Shown here: one piece after another, positions 9,594 to 18,433 of the stretch | Layout of the letters: the number at the start of each line of letters is the position of its first letter | Numbering within the stretch: the stretch's first letter is position 1 | Assembly: GCF_000719775.1 (NCBI RefSeq) | Contig: NZ_JOHR01000005.1 | Span: 1-64,000 of the forward strand | Reading direction: 5' to 3' | DNA length: 64,000 nucleotides | Source: Streptomyces sp. NRRL F-5135 | GTDB lineage: Bacteria; Actinomycetota; Actinomycetes; Streptomycetales; Streptomycetaceae | Translations under genes and position numbers: made by a program | The notes under the pieces: model-generated | What the model was told of the DNA's origin: nothing | What the model saw: only the letters and a program-made list of their open reading frames with translations | The model's database searches: none

Positions 9594-9627
9594 CGCGCTT
9601 CTCCGTGTACCGCGCTTCTCCGTGTAC
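9594..9627. repeat. 17-bp tandem duplication
   Basis: The 17-bp unit CGCGCTTCTCCGTGTAC occurs twice head to tail (9594-9610, 9611-9627). It lies in the convergent intergenic space between the sigma-factor gene and the cyclase-like gene. No function is evident. Confidence 0.7.
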
Positions 9628-9687
9628 GGGGACGGCGGGCGGTTGTGGCGGGCGCCCGTCCCGCGCTCCCGTCGCCCGCGGCCGCGT

Positions 9688-11802
9688 TCACCCGTGCAGC
9701 GACGGCCTCGGCACCACTCCGCCCGCCACCGCGCGCTGCCTCGGCGCCGCCGTCCCCGTCCAGCAGGTGCCGCGCCGCGCCAGCAGCCGCCGCAGCCACA
9801 GCTCCGTGGAGACCAGGTCCGCGATCCCGTCCAGCGGGACCGGTTCGCCCTCCGCCGCCGCGCGCAGCGCCTTGCGTACGACACGGGCCTCCACCAGGCC
9901 CGCGTCCGCCAGCAGCGGCGCGTCGAAGAGGGTGATCAGCGCGCCGACGGCCGCCCGCAGGCCCGTGTGGGCCGCCGCGGCCTCGCTCGGCCGGGACGTG
10001 GCGCCCCAGCCCGGCGGCAGGTCGTGGATACCGGCTCCGGCGAGCACGGTGCGCAGGATCTCCGCGCGGGCGCCCGGCTGGACCCGCAGCGCCTCGGGGA
10101 GCTCACGGCAGGCCCGTACGACCTGGTTGTCCAGGAAGGGGGCGTGCAGGCGCTGGCTGCGGATCTCCGCGGCCTGTTCGAAGACCCGGTGGTCGGCGGC
10201 GTGGCGGGCCAGCGCGGCGCGGGCGCGCGCCTCGCCGGGGCGCTGGACGGAGGTCGGCCGGGTCGCCGCGCCCGTCAGCCGAACCGAAACTTCGGCGAGC
10301 GCCTCACCCGTCAGCCAGCGCGCGGCGGGCCCGGGTCTCGACCAGGTCATGGCGGCCAGCGAAGCGCCCAGCGGGCCGTTCGCGGCGGCGGACAGCGGAG
10401 CCCTGTTGGCCTCGGGCAGCCGGGCGGCGGCCTCTTCGAGGCCGGAGCGGTACGGCGTACGGGCCAGGCGCCGGGCGGCCCGGTAGACGGTCAGCGGGAT
10501 GAACACCGAGGCCGGCGAGGGTCTTTCGGCCCGGGCGAGCGCGGTGACCGGCTGCAACAGGTGGCGTCTGCGCCGGTCGAGCAGCAGATCGGCCAGGCGC
10601 GCGGGGTGCGCGTCGAGCACTTCACGCGCACCCCCGCCGGTGAAGTGGTCGGCGCTGCCCGCGGCGAGCCGGCGGCGGTGCCGTTCGGCGGTGACCAGGG
10701 ACGGCCCCGGCTCGTCGGTGAGCGGTCCCTCCAGTTCGGCGTACGGGAGCGCCTCGTCGCCCGCCGGGACGACGACATGGTGCAGCCGGGGGTTGGCGGC
10801 CATGACGCGGGCCCGTTCCAGTTCGGCCTCGTCGTGTCCGGCGGAGGACAGGTCGTTGAAGGTGACGGCGAGCAGCCGTTCCCCGGCGCCCGTGCCGTGC
10901 CCGAGGACGGTGCCGGGCGCGCCGGGCAGCCCGGCGGCCAGCAGCGCGAGGGTGGCGGACGCGCTGCCGCCGGACAGGTCCGCGCCGATGCCGGGCACCG
11001 GCGCCCCGCGCGCCGCCCGCCGGTCGGCGGGGCCCATGCCGGGAACGGGCCCGGGGTCGGGCGGCAGGGTCGTCTCGGGCGCGTGCCGGGGCGCCAGGAG
11101 CCTGGCCCGTACGGCGTCGACGAGCGCGTCCCGTACGCCCTCGACCGCCAGGTCCGGGTCCCGCTGGGGGCCCGCGACGGCGAGCGAGGCGACCGGTTCG
11201 TAGCCGGTGATCTCGCGCGAGCCCTCGCGCAGGACCAGCGCGTGGCCCGGCGGGATGCGCTTCACGCCCTCGTACGGGGTGGAGTCGCGCAGCGCCTCCG
11301 GGGTCTCGGGGCAGGCCAGCAGCGCCGCCAGGTGCCCGATGTCGAGCTGGGCCTCTATCAGGTCGGCCAGGGGCAGGGCGGCCGTCGCGTACGCCGTGCC
11401 GTTCGCCCAGGGCGTGTAGAAGACGGGCCGGGCGCCGGCCAGGTCACCGACGACGGTGACCCGCCGGCCGATCTGGGCGACCGCCGTGTAGCTGCCCGGC
11501 CAGGCGGTCAGATGGCGCAGCGCCCCGCCGCGCGCCGCGAACAGGCCGACCCGCAGCTCCTCGTCACCGGCCCCGCACGAGCCGAGCACGGCGAGCCGGG
11601 TGAACGGGTCGACCGTCACGACCCGTACCTCGTCGGGCCGCCAGTCGCCGACGGCCCACAGCGGGTCCGGGTCGCCCCACAGGAGCTGGGAACCGACCGG
11701 GTGCACCGTGCCGCCGCCGTCGCCGATGTCGTCCACCGGGCCGACCGATCCGGCCGTCCCGAAGCGCGCGGCGATACTGCTCCACCCCACCAACCAGCGC
11801 AT
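9688..11802 (-). CDS. Lasso-cyclase / asparagine-synthetase-like protein with degenerate ATP motif
   Basis: A 704-residue protein with the two-domain layout of asparagine synthetase B. Residues 1-200 form a glutaminase-like fold that begins MRWLVGWSS, so it lacks the catalytic Cys2, as lasso-peptide macrocyclases do. Residues 215-650 form an ATP-pyrophosphatase-like domain. The expected loop SGGxDS reads SGGSAS at 277-282, so the conserved Asp is Ala. AEIRSQRLHAPFLDNQVV later on matches the family's synthetase core. GGAGG-type ribosome site just before ATG 11802 sets the start; a longer ORF begins at 11925. No leader peptidase, recognition element or precursor gene is adjacent, so a lasso-peptide role is doubtful. 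The function is unknown, and possibly non-enzymatic. Confidence 0.75.
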   Translation of the reverse strand: MRWLVGWSSIAARFGTAGSVGPVDDIGDGGGTVHPVGSQLLWGDPDPLWAVGDWRPDEVRVVTVDPFTRLAVLGSCGAGDEELRVGLFAARGGALRHLTAWPGSYTAVAQIGRRVTVVGDLAGARPVFYTPWANGTAYATAALPLADLIEAQLDIGHLAALLACPETPEALRDSTPYEGVKRIPPGHALVLREGSREITGYEPVASLAVAGPQRDPDLAVEGVRDALVDAVRARLLAPRHAPETTLPPDPGPVPGMGPADRRAARGAPVPGIGADLSGGSASATLALLAAGLPGAPGTVLGHGTGAGERLLAVTFNDLSSAGHDEAELERARVMAANPRLHHVVVPAGDEALPYAELEGPLTDEPGPSLVTAERHRRRLAAGSADHFTGGGAREVLDAHPARLADLLLDRRRRHLLQPVTALARAERPSPASVFIPLTVYRAARRLARTPYRSGLEEAAARLPEANRAPLSAAANGPLGASLAAMTWSRPGPAARWLTGEALAEVSVRLTGAATRPTSVQRPGEARARAALARHAADHRVFEQAAEIRSQRLHAPFLDNQVVRACRELPEALRVQPGARAEILRTVLAGAGIHDLPPGWGATSRPSEAAAAHTGLRAAVGALITLFDAPLLADAGLVEARVVRKALRAAAEGEPVPLDGIADLVSTELWLRRLLARRGTCWTGTAAPRQRAVAGGVVPRPSLHG

Positions 11803-12598
11803 CGCCGCCTCCACGTTCGCGCGTCCACAGCCTGTGGACGAGGCCGTGCGTCGCGTCACCGATACCGCCGCGGCCGCGGCGTCCACCGGTGCCGGCGCGT
11901 CCACCGCGTCGACCGGTCCGGCCACGTCCGCCGCTTCGACCGAACCGCCGCGTACGACGATCCCGCCGTGTCCGCCGCGTACGACGATGCCGTCGTGTCG
12001 TCGCGCCTGCCCCGTCCGTCATGTCATCCTCGGCTGCCGGGCCGGACCCGAGCCCGTACCGGAGCCGTTCGGGAACATGCTGCCATGACAACAGCGCACA
12101 GGAGGGGCTACGGAAGCGCGGGTGACGAGAGGAATGCGCCCCTGGCATTCGCCACATGGCGAAGAAATGACCCTCGGCCGATGGGCATGATTCGGCCAAT
12201 CTCCGTGCCGCGCACGGCGCTTCGACGCCGGCGCGCGCTCGGTCCGGAAGGCGCGGCACGCCTCCCGGACCGATCCGCCGCCCGCGGGGATTGGGGCGGC
12301 GGTATCCCCCAGCCCACTGGTTCCAGTACGCAGTGGGCCGACCCACGCAGGTCTCATGGAAGCGCCCCCTCTTGATCCAGGTGAAGAGCGCACGGCCGGG
12401 CGCACGGCCACACAGGCGGAGCACGGGGCCCCGATAAGGGCCCCGCAGCCCCGCGACGCCCCCCGGGGACACGGACAACAATCCCGCCATACGGAAGTCC
12501 GCCCCTTAACGGTCGGGATGTGTCGAACTACGCTGGGTTTACGAATGCCGCGCGCCTATGCCGCGGACGCGGCGGCCGTCTGTGTCGAGGGGTGGCGC
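11803..12598. other. Divergent intergenic region with a 27-bp tandem repeat
   Basis: Roughly 800 bp separate the cyclase-like gene (minus) from the TPR regulator (plus). I see no convincing gene and in particular no lasso-type precursor peptide. A 27-bp unit beginning CCGCCGCGTACGACGAT occurs twice in tandem with two mismatches (11945-11971, 11972-11998). The stretch is otherwise short-repeat GC-rich DNA that should contain both promoters. Confidence 0.5.
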
Positions 12599-14125
12599 AT
12601 GTCCAGGGAGCAACGCGGGCCGAACGAAAAACTCGGCACTGTTCTCGCCCTCGCGGGAATCAGCAACGCCGGCCTCGCCCGGAGGGTCAACGACCTCGGC
12701 GCCCAGCGCGGTCTGACCCTTCGTTACGACAAGACGTCGGTGGCCCGCTGGGTGTCCAAGGGGATGGTGCCGCAGGGGGCGGCGCCGCATCTGATCGCGT
12801 CCGCGATCGGGGCGAAACTGGGACGCCCCGTCCCGCTTCATGAGATCGGCCTCGCCGACGCGGATCCGGCCCCCGAGGTCGGGCTGGCCTTCCCGCGTGA
12901 CGTCGGGGCGGCGGTGCACGCGGCGACGGAGCTGTACCGGCTGGACCTCGCGGGCCGGCGCGCGGGCAGCGGGGGCATCTGGCAGTCGCTGGCCGGATCT
13001 TTCGCAGTGAGCGCTTACGCCACTCCCGCCTCTCGCTGGCTGATAACCCCCGCCGACTCCTCGGTGGCCCGGGACGCGGCCGTCGCGGAGGCGGCGCAGG
13101 GAGCGCACGGCGGAGGCGCCGGGGGCAGCGGGGGCGGACCGGGCGCGGACGGCGCCGGTCCGGGCGGCGCGGGGAGCGCGGGAGGCGCGCAGGGGGAGAT
13201 ATCCGCGCTGCGCGTGGGCCACAGCGATGTCGCCAAGCTGCGGGAGGCCGCGTCCGACGCCCGCCGCTGGGACTCCAAGTACGGCGGCGGGGACTGGCGT
13301 TCGTCCATGGTGCCGGAGTGCCTGCGGGTGGACGCCGCGCCGTTGCTCCTCGGGGCGTACAGCGACGAGGTGGGCCGGGGCCTGTTCGGAGCGACGGCCG
13401 AACTGACCCGGCTGGCGGGCTGGATGGCCTTCGACACCGGCCAGCAGGAGGCCGCGCAGCGCTACTACATCCAGGCCCTGCGCCTGGCCCGGGCCGCCGC
13501 CGACGTACCGCTGGGCGGCTACGTGCTCGCCTCGATGGCGCTCCAGGCGATCTACCGCGGCTTCGCGGACGAGGGCGTGGACCTGGCGCAGGCGGCGCTG
13601 GAGCGCAACCGGGGCCTGGCCACGGCGCGCACGATGAGCTTCTTCCGGCTGGTGGAGGCGCGCGCGCACGCGAAGGCGGGCGACGCGGTGGCGGCCGGGG
13701 CGGCCCTGAAGGCGGCCGAGGGCTGGCTGGAGCGCTCGCGGGACGGCGACGCGGACCCGGCGTGGCTGGGCTTCTACTCGTACGACCGCTTCGCGGCGGA
13801 CGCGGCCGAGTGCTACCGCGACCTGAAGGCACCGCGCCAGGTGCGGCAGTTCACGGAGCAGGCGCTGTCCCGGCCGACGGAGGAGTTCGTGCGCTCGCAC
13901 GGCCTGCGCCTGGTCGTCAGCGCGGTGGCCGAGCTGGAGTCGGGCAATCTCGACGCGGCCTGCGCGGCGGGCACGCGCGCGGTGGAGGTCGCCGGGCGGA
14001 TCTCGTCGGCGCGGACGACCGAGTACGTACGGGACCTGCTGCACCGCCTGGAGCCGTACGGGGACGAGCCGCGCGTGGTCGAACTGCGCGAGCGGGCGCG
14101 CCCGCTGCTGGTGGCACCGGCGTAA
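12599..14125 (+). CDS. Sporulation-associated TPR regulator (NsdA-like)
   Basis: A 508-residue protein with an N-terminal helix-turn-helix-like region (residues about 10-85; [20 protein letters not shown], then [15 protein letters not shown]). A Gly/Ala-rich linker lies around residues 155-200. The long all-helical C-terminal half has TPR-like repeats, for example [21 protein letters not shown] and [26 protein letters not shown]. This layout is that of the Streptomyces sporulation-associated/NsdA family, which influences differentiation. ATG 12599 follows GAGG at good spacing; the longer open frame upstream lacks such a site. A second, smaller member of the same broad class lies at 30819-32099. 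Confidence 0.82.
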   Translation: MSREQRGPNEKLGTVLALAGISNAGLARRVNDLGAQRGLTLRYDKTSVARWVSKGMVPQGAAPHLIASAIGAKLGRPVPLHEIGLADADPAPEVGLAFPRDVGAAVHAATELYRLDLAGRRAGSGGIWQSLAGSFAVSAYATPASRWLITPADSSVARDAAVAEAAQGAHGGGAGGSGGGPGADGAGPGGAGSAGGAQGEISALRVGHSDVAKLREAASDARRWDSKYGGGDWRSSMVPECLRVDAAPLLLGAYSDEVGRGLFGATAELTRLAGWMAFDTGQQEAAQRYYIQALRLARAAADVPLGGYVLASMALQAIYRGFADEGVDLAQAALERNRGLATARTMSFFRLVEARAHAKAGDAVAAGAALKAAEGWLERSRDGDADPAWLGFYSYDRFAADAAECYRDLKAPRQVRQFTEQALSRPTEEFVRSHGLRLVVSAVAELESGNLDAACAAGTRAVEVAGRISSARTTEYVRDLLHRLEPYGDEPRVVELRERARPLLVAPA

Positions 14126-14484
14126 CGGGCGGGCCGCACCGGCCCATCCGGCGGTGCCGGGGGCACGCGACCGTCGGCACCGGGTCGTGCCCGGCCGTGC
14201 CCGGGGCCGCCCGGTCGACGGCTGAGGCGCGACGGCCGCGGCGCCACGGCTGTGACGTCAGGACCGCGGCGCGACGGCCGCGATGCCACGGCTACGGCGC
14301 CACGGCTCCGGCCGCGTCGGGCCGCGCTCGATCGGCCACCGCCCGGTCGCCACGCGGCCACCGCCCGGCCGCCGAACGAGCCCCGGCGGTCCGGCTCCCC
14401 CGTTTTCCTGTCGAACCGGCGCGCTCACGGGTTTAAGCGCGTTGTCAGCGGGCCAGTGCACTATCGGGGTGGGAGGTGACGGCG
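14126..14484. other. Intergenic region with imperfect GC repeats
   Basis: No gene is visible. The middle part (about 14220-14330) repeats variants of GCGCGACGGCCGCG and GCCACGGCT several times in the same direction. This looks like slippage-prone filler. The end of the stretch should hold the promoter of the downstream oxidase gene. Confidence 0.45.
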
Positions 14485-15702
14485 ATGGGCGGACGCGCCG
14501 GGTTCGACTGCGACGTGCTGGTGATCGGTGCCGGGATCATCGGCCTGTCGACGGCGTACGCGATCACCCGTGCCGCCCCCGGGACCCGGATCGTGGTGCT
14601 GGAGAAGGAGCACGGGCCCGCGCGGCACCAGACGGGCCGCAACAGCGGAGTGATCCACAGCGGGGTGTATTACCGGCCCGGCTCGCTCAAGGCGCGGTAC
14701 GCGGTGCGCGGCGGTGCCGAGATGGTCAAGTTCTGCGCCGAGTACGGCATCGCGCACGAGACCACGGGCAAGCTCATCGTCGCCACGCGGCGGGACGAGC
14801 TGCCCCGGCTGCACGCCCTGGTCCAGCGCGGCCGGGAGAACGGGATCCCGGTGCGCGAGCTGGGCCCCGCGCAGATCACCGATTACGAGCCGCAGGTGCG
14901 CGGCCTCGCGGCCATCCACGTCGGCACGACCGGTGTGTGCGACTTCACGGCGGTCGCGCGCCGGCTCGCGGAGTCGGCGGAGGCGTCGGGCGCGTCCGTG
15001 CGGTACGGCGCGGAGGTCGCGGCCGTCGACCGCCGCCCCTGGGGCGTCGCGGTCCGTACGGCGACGGGCCAGGTGGTCCGGGCCCGGGCGCTGGTGAACT
15101 GCGCGGGGTTGCACTGCGACCGGGTGGCGCGGCTGGCGGGCGACGAGCCGGAGATGCGGATCGTGCCGTTCCGCGGTGAGTACTACGAACTGGCCCGGCC
15201 CGGTCTCGTTCGGGGGCTGGTCTATCCGGTGCCGGACCCGGCCTTCCCGTTCCTCGGGGTGCATCTGACCCGAGGCGTCGACGGACAGGTCCACGTGGGG
15301 CCGAACGCGGTTCCGGCGCTGGCCCGGGAGGGGTACGCCTGGTCCGACGTACGCCCGGCCGAGCTGGCCGGGACGCTCGGCTGGCCGGGCGCCTGGCGGA
15401 TAGCCCGCAGGCACTGGCGGTACGGGGCGGGCGAGCTGCACCGCTCCCTCTCGAAGCACGCCTTCGCCACGGCGGTGCGGCGGCTGCTGCCCGCGGTCGA
15501 GGACGGGGACCTGCGGCCGACGGAGGCCGGCGTACGCGCCCAGGCCGTGCTGCGGGACGGCACCCTGGCCGACGATTTCCTGATCGCCCGGCGCCCGCGC
15601 ACGATCCACGTCCTGAACGCCCCGTCGCCCGCGGCCACCGCGTCCCTGCCCATCGGGCGCGAGGTGGCCCGCCGGACACTGGAGCTGCTGACCGCGGGCT
15701 GA
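14485..15702 (+). CDS. lhgO: L-2-hydroxyglutarate oxidase
   Basis: A 405-residue FAD enzyme of the DAO family that oxidises L-2-hydroxyglutarate to 2-oxoglutarate, a metabolite-repair and lysine-catabolism reaction. The FAD fold is at the N-terminus (VLVIGAGIIGLSTAYAIT). It is followed by the family hallmark GRNSGVIHSGVYY and by KLIVATRRDELPRL. GEYYELARPGLVRGLVYPVP and GVHLTRGVDGQVHVGPNAV in the middle are characteristic. ATG 14485 is preferred because GGGAGG (14471-14476) sits eight bases upstream; the GTG at 14476 overlaps that site. It is followed by trmB in the same direction after a purine-rich spacer. Confidence 0.9.
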   Translation: MGGRAGFDCDVLVIGAGIIGLSTAYAITRAAPGTRIVVLEKEHGPARHQTGRNSGVIHSGVYYRPGSLKARYAVRGGAEMVKFCAEYGIAHETTGKLIVATRRDELPRLHALVQRGRENGIPVRELGPAQITDYEPQVRGLAAIHVGTTGVCDFTAVARRLAESAEASGASVRYGAEVAAVDRRPWGVAVRTATGQVVRARALVNCAGLHCDRVARLAGDEPEMRIVPFRGEYYELARPGLVRGLVYPVPDPAFPFLGVHLTRGVDGQVHVGPNAVPALAREGYAWSDVRPAELAGTLGWPGAWRIARRHWRYGAGELHRSLSKHAFATAVRRLLPAVEDGDLRPTEAGVRAQAVLRDGTLADDFLIARRPRTIHVLNAPSPAATASLPIGREVARRTLELLTAG

Positions 15703-15790
15703 GGAGGGCGACGACCGGAGGAGAACGGGAGAAAGCAGGAGAAGGCAGAAGGAAGCGGGAGAAAAAGGGGAAAACAGGGGGCGGCCCGGT
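15703..15790 (+). repeat. Polypurine tract between lhgO and trmB
   Basis: About 80 bp that are almost entirely A and G on the plus strand, built from variants of GGAGAA and GAAGGCAG. Such tracts can form triplex or H-DNA structures and offer many Shine-Dalgarno-like AGGAG cores. Immediately downstream is the trmB start. No terminator hairpin is obvious between the two genes. Confidence 0.5.
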
Positions 15791-15811
15791 CTCCGTAGAA
15801 TCGGAAGCACT

Positions 15812-16663
15812 GTGGCCGAGCACGAGAAGACCGAGATGACTGACATGGCCGAGACGGCCCAGCCGACCGAGAACGGCCGGCCGACCGGTGCGGCGCCCAG
15901 CGCCGGTGACCGGATGATGAGCCGGATGTTCCCGGACGGGTCCGGGCCCGCCGCCGATCCCGCCGGGTCGCACTTCGAGCGGCGCATCCGCAGTTTCCAG
16001 CCGCGCCGCAGCCGGGTCACCGCGGGCCAGGGCGATGCGCTGCGGCGGCTGTGGCCGGTGTGGGGCCTGGACATCGACGGGCAGCGGGTACTGGACCTGG
16101 ACGAGATGTTCGGGGGGCTGCCGGTCGTCCTGGAGATCGGCTTCGGGATGGGCGAGGCCACCGCGCGGATGGCCGCCGACGACCCCGGCACCGGCATCCT
16201 CGCCGTCGACGTTCACACGCCGGGCCAGGGCAACCTGCTGGGTCTCGCCGAGCGCGCCGGGCTCACCAACGTACGCGTGGCGAACGGGGACGCGATCATC
16301 TTGCTCCGGGAGATGGTGCCGTCCGCGTCCCTCGACGGACTGCGGATCTACTTCCCCGACCCGTGGCCCAAGAAGCGGCACCACAAGCGGCGGCTGATCC
16401 AGCGGGAGTTCCTCACGCTGGCGGCGGGAGCGCTCAAGCCCGGTGCCGTACTGCACTGCGCGACCGACTGGGAGCCGTACGCCGAGCAGATGCTCGCGGA
16501 GCTCACGGCACACCCGGCCTTCGAGAACACCGCGCCCGGTGGCGGCTACGCGCCACGGCCCGCGTACCGTCCGCTGACCCGGTTCGAGGGGCAGGGCCTG
16601 GAGAAGGGGCATGTCGTGCACGACCTGCTGTTCCGCCGGGCCGAGGAGCCACTCGCGGAGTGA
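15812..16663 (+). CDS. trmB: tRNA (guanine-N7-)-methyltransferase
   Basis: A 283-residue SAM-dependent methyltransferase that makes m7G46 in the variable loop of tRNAs. Residues 1-60 are a disordered acidic extension common in Streptomyces. The Rossmann core starts near residue 105 (VVLEIGFGMGE, AdoMet loop), with DVHTPGQGNLL, then IYFPDPWPKKRHHKRRLIQ near 185-203, which is the TrmB signature. The C-terminal LTRFEGQGLEKGHVVHDLLF is also typical. The GTG at 15812 gives the longest sensible protein. ATG codons within the first 15 codons are alternatives, because the extension is poorly conserved. Confidence 0.93.
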   Translation: MAEHEKTEMTDMAETAQPTENGRPTGAAPSAGDRMMSRMFPDGSGPAADPAGSHFERRIRSFQPRRSRVTAGQGDALRRLWPVWGLDIDGQRVLDLDEMFGGLPVVLEIGFGMGEATARMAADDPGTGILAVDVHTPGQGNLLGLAERAGLTNVRVANGDAIILLREMVPSASLDGLRIYFPDPWPKKRHHKRRLIQREFLTLAAGALKPGAVLHCATDWEPYAEQMLAELTAHPAFENTAPGGGYAPRPAYRPLTRFEGQGLEKGHVVHDLLFRRAEEPLAE

Positions 16664-16770
16664 CCGGGACCCGTTGGCGGCGGACGCGTGACCCCGGGCG
16701 TGCGCCTCTGGCGGGGCCCCGGGGCGGCGGCCCCAGGTGTGACCGAAGGTAATGGCGCTGGTCCGTCCTC

Positions 16771-16815
16771 ACGATGTCGGTCGTCACGATGTCGGTCGTC
16801 ACGATGTCGGTCGTC
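16771..16815 (+). repeat. Three tandem copies of a 15-bp repeat before the PrsW gene
   Basis: The unit ACGATGTCGGTCGTC occurs three times without interruption (16771-16785, 16786-16800, 16801-16815), ending 17 bp before the start codon of the PrsW-type gene. It therefore lies in that gene's promoter or leader. Copy number could vary between strains. Confidence 0.85.
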
Positions 16816-16832
16816 GTCGTTAGGGTCGTCAG

Positions 16833-18188
16833 GTGTCAGAACCACATCCTCAACCCCCCGGCCCCACCGGTCCGCACGGCCGCCCGGAGATGCCCGTGTA
16901 CGAGCGGCAGCTCCGGGACGGTGACCTGTGGGCCGCGGTGCCGGCCCCGGGCCGCGGGCGCTACCGGCCGCGCCGCGCGTTCTGGCGGCACGGAGCGTTC
17001 CGGGCCGCCGCCGTGTTCACGTTGCTGGCTCTCTGCGGGCTGCTGATCCTGGCGCTCGTGCGCGACGAGACCGGCACGCGCGGCTTCGTCGTGGGCCTCG
17101 GTCTGGCGGTCCTGCCGGTGCCGCTCCTCCTGGCGGCCTTCCGCTGGCTGGACCGGGTCGAGCCGGGCCCCTGGGCGAACCTGTGGTTCTCCTTCTCCTG
17201 GGGCGCCTGCGCGGCGGCCCTGATCTCGATCATCGCGAACTCCTTCGCGACGGAGTGGATCGCCACCGCCACCGCCGACCCGGCGAGCGCCGAATCACTC
17301 GGCGCCACGGTGATAGCGCCGGTCGTGGAGGAGAGCGCCAAGGCGGCCGGGGTCCTGCTCGTCTTCCTCTTCCGCAGGCGCGACTTCACCGGGCTCGTGG
17401 ACGGCGTCGTGATCGCGGGCTTCACCGCCACCGGCTTCGCCTTCACCGAGAACGTGCTGTATCTCGGCAACGCCTTCGGCGAGGACGAGAACATGGGCCG
17501 CTCGGGCCTCGCCTCCGTCACGGTCGCGACCTTCTTCGTGCGGGTCGTCATGTCCCCGTTCGCACACCCGCTGTTCACCGTGCTCACCGGCATCGGATTC
17601 GGGCTGGCGGCAGCGGCCGCCGGGCGCCGCAGGGTCCGCCGGGTCGTCCTGCCGCTGCTGGGTCTGGCGCTCGCCATGGGCATGCACGCCCTGTGGAACG
17701 GCTCGACGGGCCTCTTCGGACCGTTCGGCTTCTACATCGTCTACGGAGCCTTCATGGCACCGGTGTTCGCGCTGCTGACCTGGTTGTCGATATGGACCCG
17801 GCAGCGCGAGCTGCGCACGATAGCGGCCGAGTTGCCCGCGTACGCCGCCGCCGGCTGGCTCGCCCCCGCCGCGGCGCACGCGCTCTCCTCGATGCGGGCA
17901 CGCACGATGGCACGTGACTTCGCGAGGCGGACGTACGGCGCGGCGGCGGCACGCTCGGTCGGGGAGTACGAGGCGTTCGCGACCTCACTGGCCTTCCTGC
18001 GCCACCGGGCCCACCGAGGCTCGGCGGAGCCGGACTTCGTGGCGCGCGAGCAGGAACTGCTCCACCACCTGTGGCAGCGCAGGGAGACGGCCGGGCCCGC
18101 GCTCACGTATGCGGCACGGGCCACGGGCCGGATGGCCGTACCGCCGCAGTACGTCGACTACGAGGACTACAACCCCTACCGCCAGTAG
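16833..18188 (+). CDS. PrsW-family intramembrane metalloprotease
   Basis: A 451-residue polytopic membrane protein of the PrsW/CPBP-like glutamic-type membrane protease family. PrsW itself cleaves an anti-sigma factor in Bacillus. Eight or so hydrophobic segments fill residues 45-325. Conserved motifs are visible in membrane segments: VVEESAKA (Glu-Glu pair), GFAFTENVLYL, SPFAHPLFT and HALWNGS. A soluble C-terminal tail of about 110 residues follows and ends in a Tyr/Asp-rich stretch. AGGG seven bases before GTG 16833 supports the start. No anti-sigma substrate is adjacent, but the membrane-tailed sigma factor at 7480-9447 is a conceivable partner (inference only). Confidence 0.88.
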   Translation: MSEPHPQPPGPTGPHGRPEMPVYERQLRDGDLWAAVPAPGRGRYRPRRAFWRHGAFRAAAVFTLLALCGLLILALVRDETGTRGFVVGLGLAVLPVPLLLAAFRWLDRVEPGPWANLWFSFSWGACAAALISIIANSFATEWIATATADPASAESLGATVIAPVVEESAKAAGVLLVFLFRRRDFTGLVDGVVIAGFTATGFAFTENVLYLGNAFGEDENMGRSGLASVTVATFFVRVVMSPFAHPLFTVLTGIGFGLAAAAAGRRRVRRVVLPLLGLALAMGMHALWNGSTGLFGPFGFYIVYGAFMAPVFALLTWLSIWTRQRELRTIAAELPAYAAAGWLAPAAAHALSSMRARTMARDFARRTYGAAAARSVGEYEAFATSLAFLRHRAHRGSAEPDFVAREQELLHHLWQRRETAGPALTYAARATGRMAVPPQYVDYEDYNPYRQ

Positions 18189-18349
18189 CGGTGGGGGCCG
18201 GTGACGACTGGATGGCTGACCGCCGACTCCCGACTGCCGACGGACGGCACCGAGGACCGAGGACCGAGCACCGGCGACCGACAGCAGATGGCCACGCGCC
18301 GGAGGGCCGGTCCGCGGTGTGCGGCCGGCCCTCCGGGGCGGGGACGTTG

Positions 18350-18433
18350 CTGTGGATCAGGGGGATCCGAGGATCACGAGGCCCCGGGGATCACGGGGTC
18401 CCGAGGATCACGGAGATCCGGGGATTACGAGGA
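18350..18433. repeat. Degenerate GGATCACG repeats
   Basis: Between the convergent PrsW and M23 genes, the motif GGATCACG or GGATTACG recurs at roughly 15-20 bp intervals (near 18373, 18388, 18406 and 18423), with neighbouring GGGGATCC-like inversions. The block could fold into several small hairpins and may serve as a bidirectional terminator. No gene is present. Confidence 0.5.

Noticed and set aside
9688..12598. A complete lasso-peptide cluster around the cyclase-like gene
   Set aside because: I looked for a short leader-core gene and for the leader peptidase and recognition-element genes on both strands from 9.4 to 14.4 kb and saw none. The ATP loop is also degenerate.
12356..12598. An 81-residue N-terminal extension of the TPR regulator
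   Set aside because: It is Pro/Arg/Gly-rich, overlaps the promoter region and lacks a ribosome site; ATG 12599 has one.
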